64,000 nucleotides of DNA. Origin: Vibrio lentus. GTDB lineage: Bacteria; Pseudomonadota; Gammaproteobacteria; Enterobacterales; Vibrionaceae. The stretch covers positions 1 through 64,000 of the forward strand of contig NZ_MCZK01000118.1 in assembly GCF_002875945.1 (NCBI RefSeq). Reading direction: 5' to 3'. A program made the position numbers and the translations under genes. The notes beneath the pieces were generated by a model, which searched no databases, had not been told where the DNA came from, and saw nothing but the letters and a program-made list of their open reading frames with translations. Below are positions 25,983-36,130 of this stretch, piece by piece. Within the stretch, counting starts at the first letter, position 1; the number at the start of each line of letters is the position of its first letter.

Positions 25983-27569
25983 TTAAGCGATGCCTTGATC
26001 TCTTGCCATTTGTTTCGCAATCTTCGGAGCGTGCCATAAACACGGCAACAAGATGAACGATACAGGAACGGCTGTGATCACAATGAACGACTGCAGGGCA
26101 GAGATGCCGCCAGAGCCCATTGAGATAAGTGCAATGGCTACCGCACCCATGATGATACCCCAGAAGGTACGTACCGCTGCGTTCGGCTCTGTTGTGCCAG
26201 TCATTACCACACTGATCGTGTAGGTCATTGAGTCACCTGTCGTCACGATGAACGTGGTTGTCAGGATAAGGAACAGAATCGCTAGCAGAGTTGGGAACGG
26301 CAGTTGCGCTGTAATTGCTAGAAGAACAGCTGGAAGGTTAAAGCCTTCGAACGCACTAGAAATCACGCCTGGGTTCTCTAATTCAAACGCTAAACCACTA
26401 CCGCCAACGATGCTGAACCAGAAACAAGTTACAAGCGGTGCAACGATGCTGATAGAAACGATCATCTGGCGAATGGTACGGCCACGTGAGATACGAGCAA
26501 TGAAGATTGCCATCATCGGGCCATAACCTAAGAACCAACCCCAGAAGAATACCGTCCAGCCACCTAGCCACGCTGTATCTTGGCGGTAAAGTGCCATTGG
26601 GATGAAGTTATCGACCATTTCGCCCATGCCTTGTAGGTAGCCATCAATGATGAAGCTTGTTGGGCCTACTAGCAGGATGTAGCCGATTAGGCACACAGAC
26701 AAGATGATGTTGTAACGGCTAACCAGTTGGATACCCTTGTTCACGCCACTTAGTGCAGACAGCGTGTACATTGCGATAGCAAATACGATAACAACACTTT
26801 GAGTCGCAAAGCTGTCTGAAATACCAAACAGTTCGCTCAGAGCGTAGCTGATTTGTAAACCAAGGAAACCAATAGGGCCGATAGTACCCGCGGCTACAGC
26901 GACGATGCTGCATGCGTCGACTACGTTACCAATCCAGCTATTAATTGCTTTGTCGCCAAGTACTGGGTAAAGCAGAGTACGAGGCTTAAGAGGAAGGCCT
27001 TTGTCGTAATGCAGGTGCATTAACACGATAGAAGACAAACCGCCTAAGATTGCCCATGCAAGGAAACCCCAGTGCATGAAAGATTGTGATAGAGCGTTGA
27101 ACGCCATCGCTTGCGGATCAGCATTGCCATAAAGTGGCGGAGCCGAAACAAAGTGAGCAATAGGTTCTGCCGCTGCCCAGAACACACCACCGCCGGCTAA
27201 CAGCGTACATAGGACGATAGACATCCATTTAAAGGTGGTCATTTCAGGGAGGGCAAGCGTTCCTAAACGAACGTGGCCTGTGCGTCCTAGTGCAAGCACT
27301 AAGCCGATAATGAAGTTGAGTAGTAGTAGGACTTGCCAGAAAGCACCGAACCACTTAGTTGAGTAACTAAAGCCGATGTTAACAAGTTCGGACAACACGG
27401 AGGTGTTGGTGAAAGCGAGGATGACAAAGAGGGTTAAAAAACTGCCACTAAGCCAAAAGACTGGGTTTCCGAGTTCCAGTTTTTCACCCAAAGATTGAGC
27501 TTTGTTGAAATCGATAGAAGTAGATTCTGCGTTGATGTTTTCGTTGGCGACTTGCGTCAAGTTGGACAT
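25983..27569 (-). CDS. BCCT family transporter
   Basis: This protein of about 528 residues belongs to the betaine/choline/carnitine family, with 12 expected membrane segments. Landmarks are GGGVFWAAAEPIAHF and the WTVFFWGWFLGYGPMMAIF segment followed by IARISRGRT. The latter corresponds to the tryptophan box that forms the substrate site in BetP. Two of the aromatic/Ser-Pro positions of the usual WWISWSPFVGMF are changed here, which suggests a substrate other than glycine betaine. The ATG at 27569 (SNLTQVANENIN) is preferred; the longer frame from 27617 lacks a binding site. It probably imports a compatible solute or a related amine using an ion gradient. Confidence 0.9.
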   Translation of the reverse strand: MSNLTQVANENINAESTSIDFNKAQSLGEKLELGNPVFWLSGSFLTLFVILAFTNTSVLSELVNIGFSYSTKWFGAFWQVLLLLNFIIGLVLALGRTGHVRLGTLALPEMTTFKWMSIVLCTLLAGGGVFWAAAEPIAHFVSAPPLYGNADPQAMAFNALSQSFMHWGFLAWAILGGLSSIVLMHLHYDKGLPLKPRTLLYPVLGDKAINSWIGNVVDACSIVAVAAGTIGPIGFLGLQISYALSELFGISDSFATQSVVIVFAIAMYTLSALSGVNKGIQLVSRYNIILSVCLIGYILLVGPTSFIIDGYLQGMGEMVDNFIPMALYRQDTAWLGGWTVFFWGWFLGYGPMMAIFIARISRGRTIRQMIVSISIVAPLVTCFWFSIVGGSGLAFELENPGVISSAFEGFNLPAVLLAITAQLPFPTLLAILFLILTTTFIVTTGDSMTYTISVVMTGTTEPNAAVRTFWGIIMGAVAIALISMGSGGISALQSFIVITAVPVSFILLPCLWHAPKIAKQMARDQGIA

Positions 27570-28019
27570 TATTTCTTCGCTATATTTGGCTCTTTCAAGC
27601 CTATGTATTTCTCCCACACTTGCATAGAAATGTGAGGTTCGTCAAAAAAGCCGCAGATACTAACACATTTGTTATCAAAAAGTGGGCGAATTCCCAAAAG
27701 AAACCCAAATCATCTATAAATCTCTACTTTTTGGTTAGTTTTAATGCGAATTTTTTCTCAACGCTGAGTCACATTTCTGATTTTTGAGACATTATTTTTT
27801 AGCTTTCCGAAATAAATTAATATTAGTTGTTGGTGCAAAATAAGTGTCGACTCATTGCATGCTATAAACAAATTAATGCGAGTCATTTTATAAATACTGA
27901 ATATTTTAGGTGTTTAATTGGCGCTGTTACCTACAGTTGTTTTGCGAAGAGATTTAAGTGGTGAGAAAAGTGCCATTTAAATTAAACATCTTGAAACAAC
28001 AACTTAAGGGATAGCTAAC
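27570..28019. other. Divergent intergenic region, BCCT gene to chitinase gene
   Basis: About 450 AT-rich bases hold no convincing gene. The region must contain the promoters of the divergent BCCT and chitinase genes. I see no confident operator or riboswitch. An AAGGGA binding site at about 28006-28011 precedes the chitinase ATG. Confidence 0.5.
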
Positions 28020-31000
28020 ATGCACCTAAACCAAGGAAGAGTGGCCAAGAAGGTTTTTACACTCAGTACTCTCACCGCGTCATGCTTGATGGCGTTCAAC
28101 AGTTATGCGGCTGTTGATTGTTCAACGTTGGAAGCGTGGGACTCTGCCACGGTATACACCGGTGGTGATCAGGTTTCACATGACGGCAGCGCGTACTCAG
28201 CAAATTACTGGAATCAAAATAACAACCCGAGCCAATTTGAAGGTGACTACGCACAGTGGAAAAAGCTAGATGTGTGTAGCGGCAATGGAGGCGGTGGTAC
28301 ACCCAATGAAGCACCAGCGGCTTCGTTAACAGCACCAACGGCATCAGATGTGATTGTTGAAGGTGACAACGTCGTATTAAGCGCAACAGCACTGGACGCT
28401 GATGGAAATGTTGCTTCTGTAGAATTTTTTGTCGATGGTGCTTCGGTCGCGGTGGTGACATCGGCACCATTCGAAGCAGCTTGGTCTGCAACGTCTGGCA
28501 ACCATCAAGTTTCAGTTGTTGCAACGGACAATGAAGGCGCAGCGAGTGTTGCAAGCGCGGTTTCTGTATCTGTTGATTCAGCACAGCCAGGGAATGAAGC
28601 GCCGACAGTTTCAGTAGCCCTTTCAGCGACGTCTGTGGATGTTGGTGGTGTAGTTACCTTTACAGCAATGGCAGCAGACAGCGATGGCACTGTCGATAAG
28701 GTTGATTTCTACGTAGCAGGTGCCCTTGTGGGTACAGCAGCGACAAGCCCATACACACTAGACTACACAACGACTCAAGCAGGCTCTTTAGCAGTTTACG
28801 CGAAAGCTACCGACAACCAAGGCGCTGCGGCTGATTCAGCACTGGCTTCTTTGACAGTAAATGGCGCAGCGACAGTGAGCACATGTCGTCCTGATGGCTT
28901 GTATCAAACTCAAGGTGTCGATGTACCTTACTGTACGATTTACGATGATGAAGGCCGTGAGAAGATGGGCGCGGATCACCCACGTCGTGTGATTGGTTAC
29001 TTCACAAGCTGGCGTGCAGGGGATGACCCACAAGCCGCTTACTTAGTAAATGATATTCCTTGGGAACAACTTACACACATTAACTACGCTTTCGTGAGCA
29101 TTGGCTCAGATGGCAAAGTAAATGTGGGTGACGTAAACGATCCAAATAACGCAGCGGTGAGTAAAGAATGGCCGGGCGTGGAAGTTGATCCTGAATTAGG
29201 CTTCAAAGGTCACTTTGGTGCGTTAGCGACAGCGAAGAAAAAACATGGCGTTAAAACGTTAATCTCTATTGGTGGTTGGGCTGAAACCGGTGGTCACTTT
29301 GCGACTGATGGCAGCCGAGTGGCTGATGGTGGTTTCTATACCATGACAACCAATGCTGACGGCTCTATCAACCATCAAGGTATCGAAACATTCGCGACTT
29401 CCGCGGTTGAGATGCTTCGTAAGTACCAATTCGATGGTCTAGATATCGATTACGAATACCCAACCTCAATGGCGGGCGCAGGTAATCCATACGATAAAGA
29501 CTTTATGGAACCACGTCGTCAATATCTATGGGCTTCGTACCAAGTGTTGATGAAAGTGTTGCGTGAGAAGCTTGATGCAGCCTCTGCGCAAGATGGCAAT
29601 CACTACATGTTAACTATCGCGGCGCCTTCTTCTGGTTACCTACTGCGCGGTATGGAAACATTCGATGTCACCAAATACCTCGATTACGTAAACATTATGT
29701 CTTATGACCTTCACGGTGCGTGGAACGATCACGTTGGTCATAACGCTGCATTGTTTGATACAGGTAAAGATTCAGAGTTAGCACAGTGGAACGTTTACGG
29801 CACTGCGGCTTACGGTGGAATCGGTTATCTGAACACGGATTGGGCTTACCATTACTTCCGTGGTTCTATGCCAGCAGGTCGTATTAACATCGGTGTGCCT
29901 TACTACACTCGTGGTTGGCAAGGTGTGACAGGTGGCGAAAATGGTCTTTGGGGCCGAGCTGCACTTCCAAACCAAGCTGAATGTTCAGCTGGGACAGGTG
30001 AAGGCGAGAAAAACAATTGTGGTCATGGCGCCATTGGTATCGACAACATGTGGCACGATACCGATCCGAAGGGCAACGAAATGGGCGCTGGCTCTAACCC
30101 AATGTGGCACGCTAAGAACCTAGAGAAAGGTATTTGGGGTTCTTACGCTGAGGCTTACAAGCTTGATCCTGTGAACGATCCATCGGATGTTTTAGCAGGT
30201 ACTTACACGCGTAACTATGACAGCGTGGCGGTTGCTCCTTGGTTGTGGAATGCAGAGAAGGGCGTATTCCTTTCAACGGAAGATAAACAGTCTATTGATG
30301 TGAAAGCAGACTACGTTATCGACAAAGAGATCGGCGGTATCATGTTCTGGGAACTCGCAGGTGATTATAACTGTTATGTACTCGATGCGAGTGGCAACCG
30401 AACTTCAATCGATACGACCGAACAAGCGTGTAACAGCGGTAACGGTGAGTTCCACATGGGTAATACAATGACGAAAGCTATCTACGATAAGTTTAAGTCG
30501 GCGACTCCATATGGAAACAAAGTGGCGACTGGCGCTATCCCGACAGAAGCGTTAGATATTAGGGTTTCAGTTGGTGGCTTCAAAGTCGGTGACCAAAACT
30601 ACCCAATCAATCCTAAGATCACGTTTACAAACAACACAGGTCAAGCACTTCCGGGTGGTACCGAGTTCCAGTTCGATATCCCAGTGTCAGCACCTGATAA
30701 CGCGAAAGATCAATCCGGTGGTGGTTTAACTGTGATTGCTTCGGGTCATACTCGTGCGGACAACATTGGTGGATTAGATGGAACCATGCACCGAGTGGCG
30801 TTTACTTTGCCGACATGGGAAGAGCTTCCAGCGGGTGGTGTGTATGAGCTAGATATGGTGTATTACTTGCCAATCTCGGGCCCTGCTAACTATGCAGTGA
30901 GCGTGAATGGTGTCGATTATGCATTTAGCTTTGAGCAACCAGACCTACCTTTAGGTGATATCAGCACTGGTGGCGGTAACCCTGGCGATGGTGGTACAAA

Positions 31001-31187
31001 CCCAGGTACATGTGATACAGCTGGTTTAGCGGTTTACCCAGACTTACCTCAGAAAGATTGGGCGGGAAATCCAAGCCATGCAAACTCAGGTGATCAAGTG
31101 GTTCACAACGGCAGTATTTACCAAGCAAACTGGTGGACAAGTTCTGAACCAGGTAGTGATGGTAGCTGGACTCAGGTTTGTTCTTAA
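28020..31187 (+). CDS. Secreted GH18 chitinase with chitin-binding and Ig-like domains
   Basis: This 1055-residue secreted enzyme has a signal peptide (about 1-30, ending FNSYAA). A type 5/12 carbohydrate-binding module (about 32-85, ending WKKLDVC) comes next. Two Ig-like domains follow (about 97-190 and 195-283), then a GH18 catalytic domain (about 320-780). The DGLDIDYE signature lies at 472-479, with Glu479 as acid/base. A ChiC-type domain (about 850-975) and a second type 5/12 module (about 1000-1055) complete the chain. It hydrolyses chitin outside the cell, a hallmark of marine vibrios. It is monocistronic with a strong terminator, and regulation by chitin oligosaccharides is expected from the group. 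Confidence 0.95.
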   Translation: MHLNQGRVAKKVFTLSTLTASCLMAFNSYAAVDCSTLEAWDSATVYTGGDQVSHDGSAYSANYWNQNNNPSQFEGDYAQWKKLDVCSGNGGGGTPNEAPAASLTAPTASDVIVEGDNVVLSATALDADGNVASVEFFVDGASVAVVTSAPFEAAWSATSGNHQVSVVATDNEGAASVASAVSVSVDSAQPGNEAPTVSVALSATSVDVGGVVTFTAMAADSDGTVDKVDFYVAGALVGTAATSPYTLDYTTTQAGSLAVYAKATDNQGAAADSALASLTVNGAATVSTCRPDGLYQTQGVDVPYCTIYDDEGREKMGADHPRRVIGYFTSWRAGDDPQAAYLVNDIPWEQLTHINYAFVSIGSDGKVNVGDVNDPNNAAVSKEWPGVEVDPELGFKGHFGALATAKKKHGVKTLISIGGWAETGGHFATDGSRVADGGFYTMTTNADGSINHQGIETFATSAVEMLRKYQFDGLDIDYEYPTSMAGAGNPYDKDFMEPRRQYLWASYQVLMKVLREKLDAASAQDGNHYMLTIAAPSSGYLLRGMETFDVTKYLDYVNIMSYDLHGAWNDHVGHNAALFDTGKDSELAQWNVYGTAAYGGIGYLNTDWAYHYFRGSMPAGRINIGVPYYTRGWQGVTGGENGLWGRAALPNQAECSAGTGEGEKNNCGHGAIGIDNMWHDTDPKGNEMGAGSNPMWHAKNLEKGIWGSYAEAYKLDPVNDPSDVLAGTYTRNYDSVAVAPWLWNAEKGVFLSTEDKQSIDVKADYVIDKEIGGIMFWELAGDYNCYVLDASGNRTSIDTTEQACNSGNGEFHMGNTMTKAIYDKFKSATPYGNKVATGAIPTEALDIRVSVGGFKVGDQNYPINPKITFTNNTGQALPGGTEFQFDIPVSAPDNAKDQSGGGLTVIASGHTRADNIGGLDGTMHRVAFTLPTWEELPAGGVYELDMVYYLPISGPANYAVSVNGVDYAFSFEQPDLPLGDISTGGGNPGDGGTNPGTCDTAGLAVYPDLPQKDWAGNPSHANSGDQVVHNGSIYQANWWTSSEPGSDGSWTQVCS

Positions 31188-31292
31188 TCTAACGCTAGGT
31201 CATATATTTATAGATAACGAATGCGAATGATTTTAAGTCTATTTATCAGAGCCTTAGTGTGATTTGAATACATAACTAAAGCGTAAAATTAA

Positions 31293-31325
31293 AACGCCGA
31301 ACTGAATCCAGTTCGGCGTTTTTGC
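31293..31325 (+). terminator. Strong terminator after the chitinase gene
   Basis: A perfect 12-bp stem (31293-31304 with 31309-31320) with an AATC loop is followed by TTT. Confidence 0.85.
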
Positions 31326-31460
31326 TATAAGTCACAGATTGCGTATAGAAACCTCTCAGAATATCGACACTCGTTCAGTAAAAAAGATAAGTATGATATA
31401 AAACAGTCTGCCTATAACAAAAAATAGCGTTACCTAAAATTAGAAAGCTATGGGGTAATC

Positions 31461-32924
31461 TTGAAAGTCAGACGTAAATACATTCTTAGTTTCTCAATTG
31501 TGCTGGCCGTAGTTTCTCTGATCCTCTCTGCTGTTCAATTCAACCGAACGAAAGAATCACTATTAGAATCCAACCAATTTTTCTTTCGTACGATTGTGAA
31601 CGCGAGTTACGACATCGTAGACACCACAGTTAACGAAGCGATCAAAACCTATCTCAAAGGTGTGACTGATACCGTCGCCTCTCACACACTGCGTGTCACT
31701 CCAGAACAAGAAGTCGAAGAAGTCATTCGAATTGCCAACGAATTGGTGATTGGAGAGTCTGGTTATATCTATCTGATGTCACCACAAGGTATTCATCTGT
31801 ATCACCCGTTTTTACAAGGGCAAAATCGTGCTCATTTAACCCATATCCAACAACAACTGAGCTTACAGTCTGGAATGACCCAGTACTCGCACGCTAATCC
31901 ACATGAAGTCGGAAAGCGTGCGAAGGTCGCGTACTCGGTGAGGCTGCCGAGCGGTAATACATTGGTGGCGACCACTTATAAAGATGAGCTGATGTATTTG
32001 GTTGATCTCGAAGCTCTTAAAGACAAACTGAGAAAGTACTCGTATGGCGATAGTGGCTATGTGTATATCGTTGATTTACGGGGCGAGTTAGTCCTTCAAC
32101 CCAACTTTGAACATGAGCACTTAAAAGCCTTGATTGATGATTCTTCAGAATTGCTTATCGATAAAGTCGTCGCTGAGCCCGAAGGCCACTTCAGTTATTC
32201 AATCTCTACAGAAGACGGCACGACAAGTAAAAACATCTTCTACAAGTTTTATCCGTATTTGAATTGGGTGATTTCGGCGGGTGTGTTAGAACAAGAGCTC
32301 AACAAAAATCACAGTCTGCTGCTGGCAAGCTTGATGACGTTGGTCGTCAGTCTACTGAGTATTATCGTTGTTCTGGTGCTTTACCTGCGGCATCGTCATT
32401 TAAAGATCTTAGATGTGGCAAGCCTTGATTACTTAACAGGCCTACATAGCCGACGCAGTTTTATTGAACAGATAAAGCTGAGAATATCGGATAACTCACC
32501 TTACCCTTTGCAAGGCGTGGGTGTGATTTTGCTGGATATTGATCATTTCAAGTCGGTAAACGACCTACACGGACACGCGCAGGGTGACAGCGTGATTTGT
32601 GCCGTCGCAAAAACCTTAAAGCAGTTTACAAATAGTCATCGTTCGATTGCTCGCTATGGCGGCGAAGAGTTTATTTTGGTGACCTTTGATTGTGATGAGC
32701 TTCAGTTGTTTGAATTATCAGAAGCGTTAAGACATAGGGTTGAGCAGATAGAAGGTTTGGTATCACCTGTAACGGTGAGTGCGGGTTGTTGCTACGCTCA
32801 GGTGCTGTTTCAGATTGAAGGGACAATCGAAAAAGCCGATAAAGCGCTTTATCAAGCCAAAGAGAGTGGTCGTAATAACACTCAGATGTATCGCGAGAAC
32901 GAATATCGCATTGCGTATACCTAA
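31461..32924 (+). CDS. Membrane diguanylate cyclase with periplasmic Cache sensor
   Basis: This 487-residue protein has a first membrane segment (about 7-25) and a long periplasmic double-Cache-like sensor (about 30-280). The sensor shows GESGYIYLMSPQGIHLYHP and GDSGYVYIVDLRGELVLQP. A second membrane segment (about 285-307) and a cytoplasmic GGDEF domain follow. The active site is GGEEF at 400-404, so it is predicted to make cyclic di-GMP from GTP. The RxxD inhibitory site is absent at the expected place (RSIA instead), so product inhibition may be weak. The start is a TTG at 31461. It stands alone, so the signal is unknown. Confidence 0.9.
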   Translation: MKVRRKYILSFSIVLAVVSLILSAVQFNRTKESLLESNQFFFRTIVNASYDIVDTTVNEAIKTYLKGVTDTVASHTLRVTPEQEVEEVIRIANELVIGESGYIYLMSPQGIHLYHPFLQGQNRAHLTHIQQQLSLQSGMTQYSHANPHEVGKRAKVAYSVRLPSGNTLVATTYKDELMYLVDLEALKDKLRKYSYGDSGYVYIVDLRGELVLQPNFEHEHLKALIDDSSELLIDKVVAEPEGHFSYSISTEDGTTSKNIFYKFYPYLNWVISAGVLEQELNKNHSLLLASLMTLVVSLLSIIVVLVLYLRHRHLKILDVASLDYLTGLHSRRSFIEQIKLRISDNSPYPLQGVGVILLDIDHFKSVNDLHGHAQGDSVICAVAKTLKQFTNSHRSIARYGGEEFILVTFDCDELQLFELSEALRHRVEQIEGLVSPVTVSAGCCYAQVLFQIEGTIEKADKALYQAKESGRNNTQMYRENEYRIAYT

Positions 32925-33016
32925 TGCACTTTCAATTGCGTCGCCTCGAAGTAAGTCGGCCGCCTTGAAGGCGTCTTTTAAAACGATAGATAAACAACAG
33001 ATAAAACGATAGATAG

Positions 33017-33078
33017 AAAAAAGCCCAAACTGTGCTTCTGTTCTTTAGTAGAACGAGAGGAACCGTTTGGGCTTTTTC
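33017..33078. terminator. Bidirectional terminator between the cyclase and the YgjV-like gene
   Basis: Outer arms AAAAAGCCCAAAC and GTTTGGGCTTTTT (33018-33030 with 33065-33077) enclose a smaller hairpin (GTTCT/AGAAC). A-run and T-run flanks make it suitable in both directions for the convergent genes. Confidence 0.75.
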
Positions 33079-33106
33079 AGAATTATTTGAAATGCGAATC
33101 GCTAAT

Positions 33107-33361
33107 TTATGCTTTCGCTGCTTTCATCGCTTCCGTTTTTTTTTCCTTTTGCATTTTTGCAAGGAAGTAGATGTTTACACAAGCGATAAAGCCGTTGGTG
33201 GCTGCAACTGGCCATGCATCAATCATGATGCCGTATGCTGTGAAGAGAGCACAGCCAATAAAGTTAAGGACACGCAGACGAACGATGTCTTTCATTGTTA
33301 ATGAAATTGCGACCATAATAGACGCAGCGTAACCTAAAATTTCAACCATATTGAATTCCAT
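33107..33361 (-). CDS. Small YgjV/SemiSWEET-like inner membrane protein
   Basis: This 84-residue protein has three predicted membrane segments. The pattern SLTMKDIVRLRVLNFIGCAL, FTAYGIMIDAWPVAATNGF and VNIYFLAKM is typical of short YgjV-like/PQ-loop-like proteins. The C-terminus is Lys/Ala-rich. It could act as a homodimeric transporter of the SemiSWEET kind, but no substrate can be proposed. It is a stand-alone gene on the minus strand. Confidence 0.75.
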   Translation of the reverse strand: MEFNMVEILGYAASIMVAISLTMKDIVRLRVLNFIGCALFTAYGIMIDAWPVAATNGFIACVNIYFLAKMQKEKKTEAMKAAKA

Positions 33362-33562
33362 TGTGTGACCCTCTTAAATTTGCCGATACTTTGTCGGTAC
33401 CAATTCTTCTCTTCATGAGATGATTGAGGAAGCTCCGTGCCCCGAATGGTCTGGTTTTGTTTAACGGGGTAAACTATACCAACTCTGTTTTTGTGATTAA
33501 ACCCCCAAAACTGGCAGAAGTGAAGGTTAGCGATTACGCAAACGTTTAATGACCTTTCTATT

Positions 33563-33583
33563 AACATAATTACTAATTATGTT
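33563..33583. promoter_or_regulatory. 21-bp perfect palindrome upstream of the DUF4136 lipoprotein gene
   Basis: AACATAATTA (33563-33572), a central C, and TAATTATGTT (33574-33583) form a perfect palindrome 46 bases before the lipoprotein ATG. The position and symmetry suggest an operator. I do not recognise the protein that would bind it. Confidence 0.5.
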
Positions 33584-33629
33584 GGAGGTTGAATTGATAG
33601 TTATTCTTATATAGGAAAGGACGCCACGA

Positions 33630-34226
33630 ATGATAAAACGTTCCATTTGTGCAACAAAAAGCATAAAAAAATCCGCTCTACTAGTGTTAATGGCAGTTGG
33701 ACTGACCGCTTGTACGACACAAGAACAGCCAACAGTACATGACTATGGTGTGGTGACCAGTGGTGACTTCGAGTTCATGAAAAATGGTGTGAAGACATAC
33801 TCGTGGCACCCGCAATCGGAACAGGTATACCTTTCGCAAAAATACGATGAAACTGTAGTGACCGATATGGTGCGTGACGCGATTGAAGATCAGCTGTCTG
33901 CCAAAGGATATAGCTTAGAGCAGGGAAGCGGTATTGGCGATGTGGTGGTTGGCTTCGGCTTAGCTGAAGAATCAGAGCTCAATGATAATTCGATTTTTGA
34001 TGCGGTTCAGCTTTCTACTGGTGTTCCATTCTATGATGGCAAAGGTAAATTGGCTGAAAAAGGTTCACTGTACATTGTGTTCTCGGTGCCGAATTCAGAA
34101 GTGATACAGTGGCGGGCACTAGCGCAATCTGGTATTCAACCGAAACTGGGAACAGGTGAAAGCAAACAACGTATTTCGGGCTTTGTTGAGATGCTATTTA
34201 GACACATGCCACAACGTTCAAACTAA
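33630..34226 (+). CDS. DUF4136 family lipoprotein
   Basis: This 198-residue lipoprotein has a basic start, a hydrophobic stretch and a GLTAC lipobox (Cys at about residue 28). The mature part has the DUF4136 pattern: DFEFMKNGVKTYSWHP, VVTDMVRDAIEDQLSAKGY, a GDVVVGFGLA strand and KGSLYIVFSVP, ending near an ISGFVEMLFRHMP helix. The family is widespread in the envelope of proteobacteria and its role is unknown. It is a single gene behind an AT-rich palindrome. Confidence 0.82.
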   Translation: MIKRSICATKSIKKSALLVLMAVGLTACTTQEQPTVHDYGVVTSGDFEFMKNGVKTYSWHPQSEQVYLSQKYDETVVTDMVRDAIEDQLSAKGYSLEQGSGIGDVVVGFGLAEESELNDNSIFDAVQLSTGVPFYDGKGKLAEKGSLYIVFSVPNSEVIQWRALAQSGIQPKLGTGESKQRISGFVEMLFRHMPQRSN

Positions 34227-34398
34227 ACGTCAAATATATTCATTGAGTCAATATTACTTGTTTAAAAAATGGACAGGTCGCAGATTATACTTTTTTATTT
34301 GTAACTAAAGGTACATTTGCGTAAAGCAACGTAAAGTTCGCGCTCCTTTTGCTAGCATTTGTCTATACTGGACAAAACGTTAACTTAGGTTTGATTCA

Positions 34399-35583
34399 AT
34401 GAAACTGTTCTCCAAATACTCTCTCCCTCTATTAAGTATATTCATTGTAAGTAACGCAGCGATGGTTAGTAATGCAGCTATCGCGGCACCTTCTATAGTA
34501 CCTACTCCACCTAGCTTAGGTGCGAAAGGGTATGTGTTAATCGACTTTAATTCCGGTGATGTGCTAGTCGAAAAAAACGCACACACTAAATTAAACCCAG
34601 CAAGCTTAACCAAGCTGATGACCAGCTATGTAGCCGGACAGGAGATGAAGCGAGGCAACATCTCTGCGGATGATCAAGTAAGAATCAGTGAGAATGCATG
34701 GGCGAAAAAATTCCCAGACTCATCGAAGATGTTCATTGAAGTGAACACCGACGTGGCGATGATGGATCTTTACCGTGGTTTGATTATCCAATCGGGCAAC
34801 GATGCCAGTGTCGCGATTGCAGAACACGTAGCCGGTTCACAAGACGCCTTTGTTGATTTGATGAACTCTTGGGCAACGTCTTTAAAACTAGAAAATACCC
34901 ACTTTGCTAACGCACATGGCCTAGACGCCGAAGATTTATATTCGACCCCTTACGATATCGCATTACTTGGCCGCGCAATTATTCGTGACCTGCCGGATGT
35001 ATATGGTTTATACAGCGAACGCTCGTTTAGCTATAATGGCATCACACAGCACAACCGCAACGGCTTGCTACGTGATAGAAGCCTAACCGTTGATGGAATG
35101 AAAACCGGTTACACATCTGGCGCAGGCTACAGCTTAGCGAGTTCGGCAACACAGGGTGAAATGAGACTGATCGCAGTGGTTATGGGCGCATCGAGCGTTA
35201 AGAGCCGCGAATCAGACAGTAAACAGCTGTTAAGTTACGGCTTCCGCTTCTTCGACACACTAAACCCACATCAAGGCGGCGATCAAGTGGCGGAAGAGAA
35301 GGTTTGGTTTGGTGAACAAGACACGTTGAAGTTGGGTGTTGCGGAAGATACGTTCATCACTTTGCCTAAGTCAGACAGTAAAAAGCTAACGGCATCAATT
35401 GAACTTGATTCTGAATTAGAAGCGCCGATTGCAGAAGGCCAAACACTAGGTGTGGTTCATTACACAGTAGACGGTGAAGATGTTCAAACTCAACCATTGA
35501 TTGCGTTAGAGGCTGTTGAACAAGGTGGCATATTCAAACGTCTGATGGACTACATTAAATTGTTCTTCGCGAGCCTATTCTAA
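34399..35583 (+). CDS. dacA: D-alanyl-D-alanine carboxypeptidase (PBP5/6 family)
   Basis: This 394-residue penicillin-binding protein has a signal peptide ending near AIAAPS. It carries the three active-site motifs: SLTK (SxxK, in NPASLTKLM), SGN (in QSGNDASVA) and KTG (in GMKTGYTSGAG). A C-terminal beta domain (about 300-370) precedes an amphipathic anchor helix, GGIFKRLMDYIKLFFASLF. That helix attaches the enzyme to the outer face of the inner membrane. It trims the terminal D-Ala from peptidoglycan pentapeptides and helps set cell shape. It is not in the rlpA-lipB context where the main PBP5 gene usually lies, so it may be the second copy that vibrios carry. Confidence 0.93.
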   Translation: MKLFSKYSLPLLSIFIVSNAAMVSNAAIAAPSIVPTPPSLGAKGYVLIDFNSGDVLVEKNAHTKLNPASLTKLMTSYVAGQEMKRGNISADDQVRISENAWAKKFPDSSKMFIEVNTDVAMMDLYRGLIIQSGNDASVAIAEHVAGSQDAFVDLMNSWATSLKLENTHFANAHGLDAEDLYSTPYDIALLGRAIIRDLPDVYGLYSERSFSYNGITQHNRNGLLRDRSLTVDGMKTGYTSGAGYSLASSATQGEMRLIAVVMGASSVKSRESDSKQLLSYGFRFFDTLNPHQGGDQVAEEKVWFGEQDTLKLGVAEDTFITLPKSDSKKLTASIELDSELEAPIAEGQTLGVVHYTVDGEDVQTQPLIALEAVEQGGIFKRLMDYIKLFFASLF

Positions 35584-35617
35584 ATAGGCTCGTTATTCAG
35601 TTAAAACGAGAAAACTT

Positions 35618-35656
35618 AATGGGTGTTGTGAGTAAATCACAACACCCATTGTTATT
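35618..35656 (+). terminator. Strong terminator after PBP5
   Basis: A perfect 14-bp stem (35618-35631 with 35637-35650) with a 5-base loop is followed by GTTATTTTT. Confidence 0.8.
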
Positions 35657-35750
35657 TTTACCCGCCTGAAAACGGTGCGTCCCGCTTTCTTTATTAGCCC
35701 TAGCCAACGGTTTCGATTACTATACGCAAAATTTAGCAGTGTAGTCACTT

Positions 35751-36044
35751 ATGACCATAGAGATAAAGAACGTAACCGAACCCGAAGTAACATGTGCCAA
35801 TTGTCAGGCATGCTGTTGTCGTTTAGAGGTTATGATCATCACAGATACCGGTGTTCCTGAAGAGCATATTGCGTATGACGAATGGGGCGGCGAGACCATG
35901 CTGAGATTAGACGACGGCTGGTGTTCAGCTGTTGATAGAGAAACACTGATGTGTACGATCTACGAAAACCGACCTTGGATCTGTCGTGAGTTCGAAATGG
36001 GCTCTTTCGAATGCGTCGAGCAACGTACAGATGTGATGGGCTAA
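35751..36044 (+). CDS. YkgJ family cysteine-cluster protein
   Basis: This 97-residue protein has a cysteine cluster in CANCQACCCRLEV (about residues 15-27). Further cysteines lie in GWCSAVDRETLMCTIYENRP and WICREFEMGS. The pattern is the CxxCxxCC plus C..C..C arrangement of the YkgJ/UPF0153 family, thought to bind zinc or an iron-sulfur cluster. The function is unknown. The ATG at 35751 is the natural start. It is a single gene between PBP5 and the frameshifted LysR gene. Confidence 0.88.
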   Translation: MTIEIKNVTEPEVTCANCQACCCRLEVMIITDTGVPEEHIAYDEWGGETMLRLDDGWCSAVDRETLMCTIYENRPWICREFEMGSFECVEQRTDVMG

Positions 36045-36130
36045 GTACCACCTTAATGTTTGATTGGTCGTTTATAGAGGCTTGATGACTTATTGATTGA
36101 TCGATTGGTTGATTGATGACTGGTTGAGCT

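Noticed and set aside
28096..28584. Antisense frames in the N-terminal part of the chitinase gene
   Set aside because: The sequence is low-complexity (Leu/Gln/His-rich) from reversed Ala/Ser-rich linkers, without a start signal.
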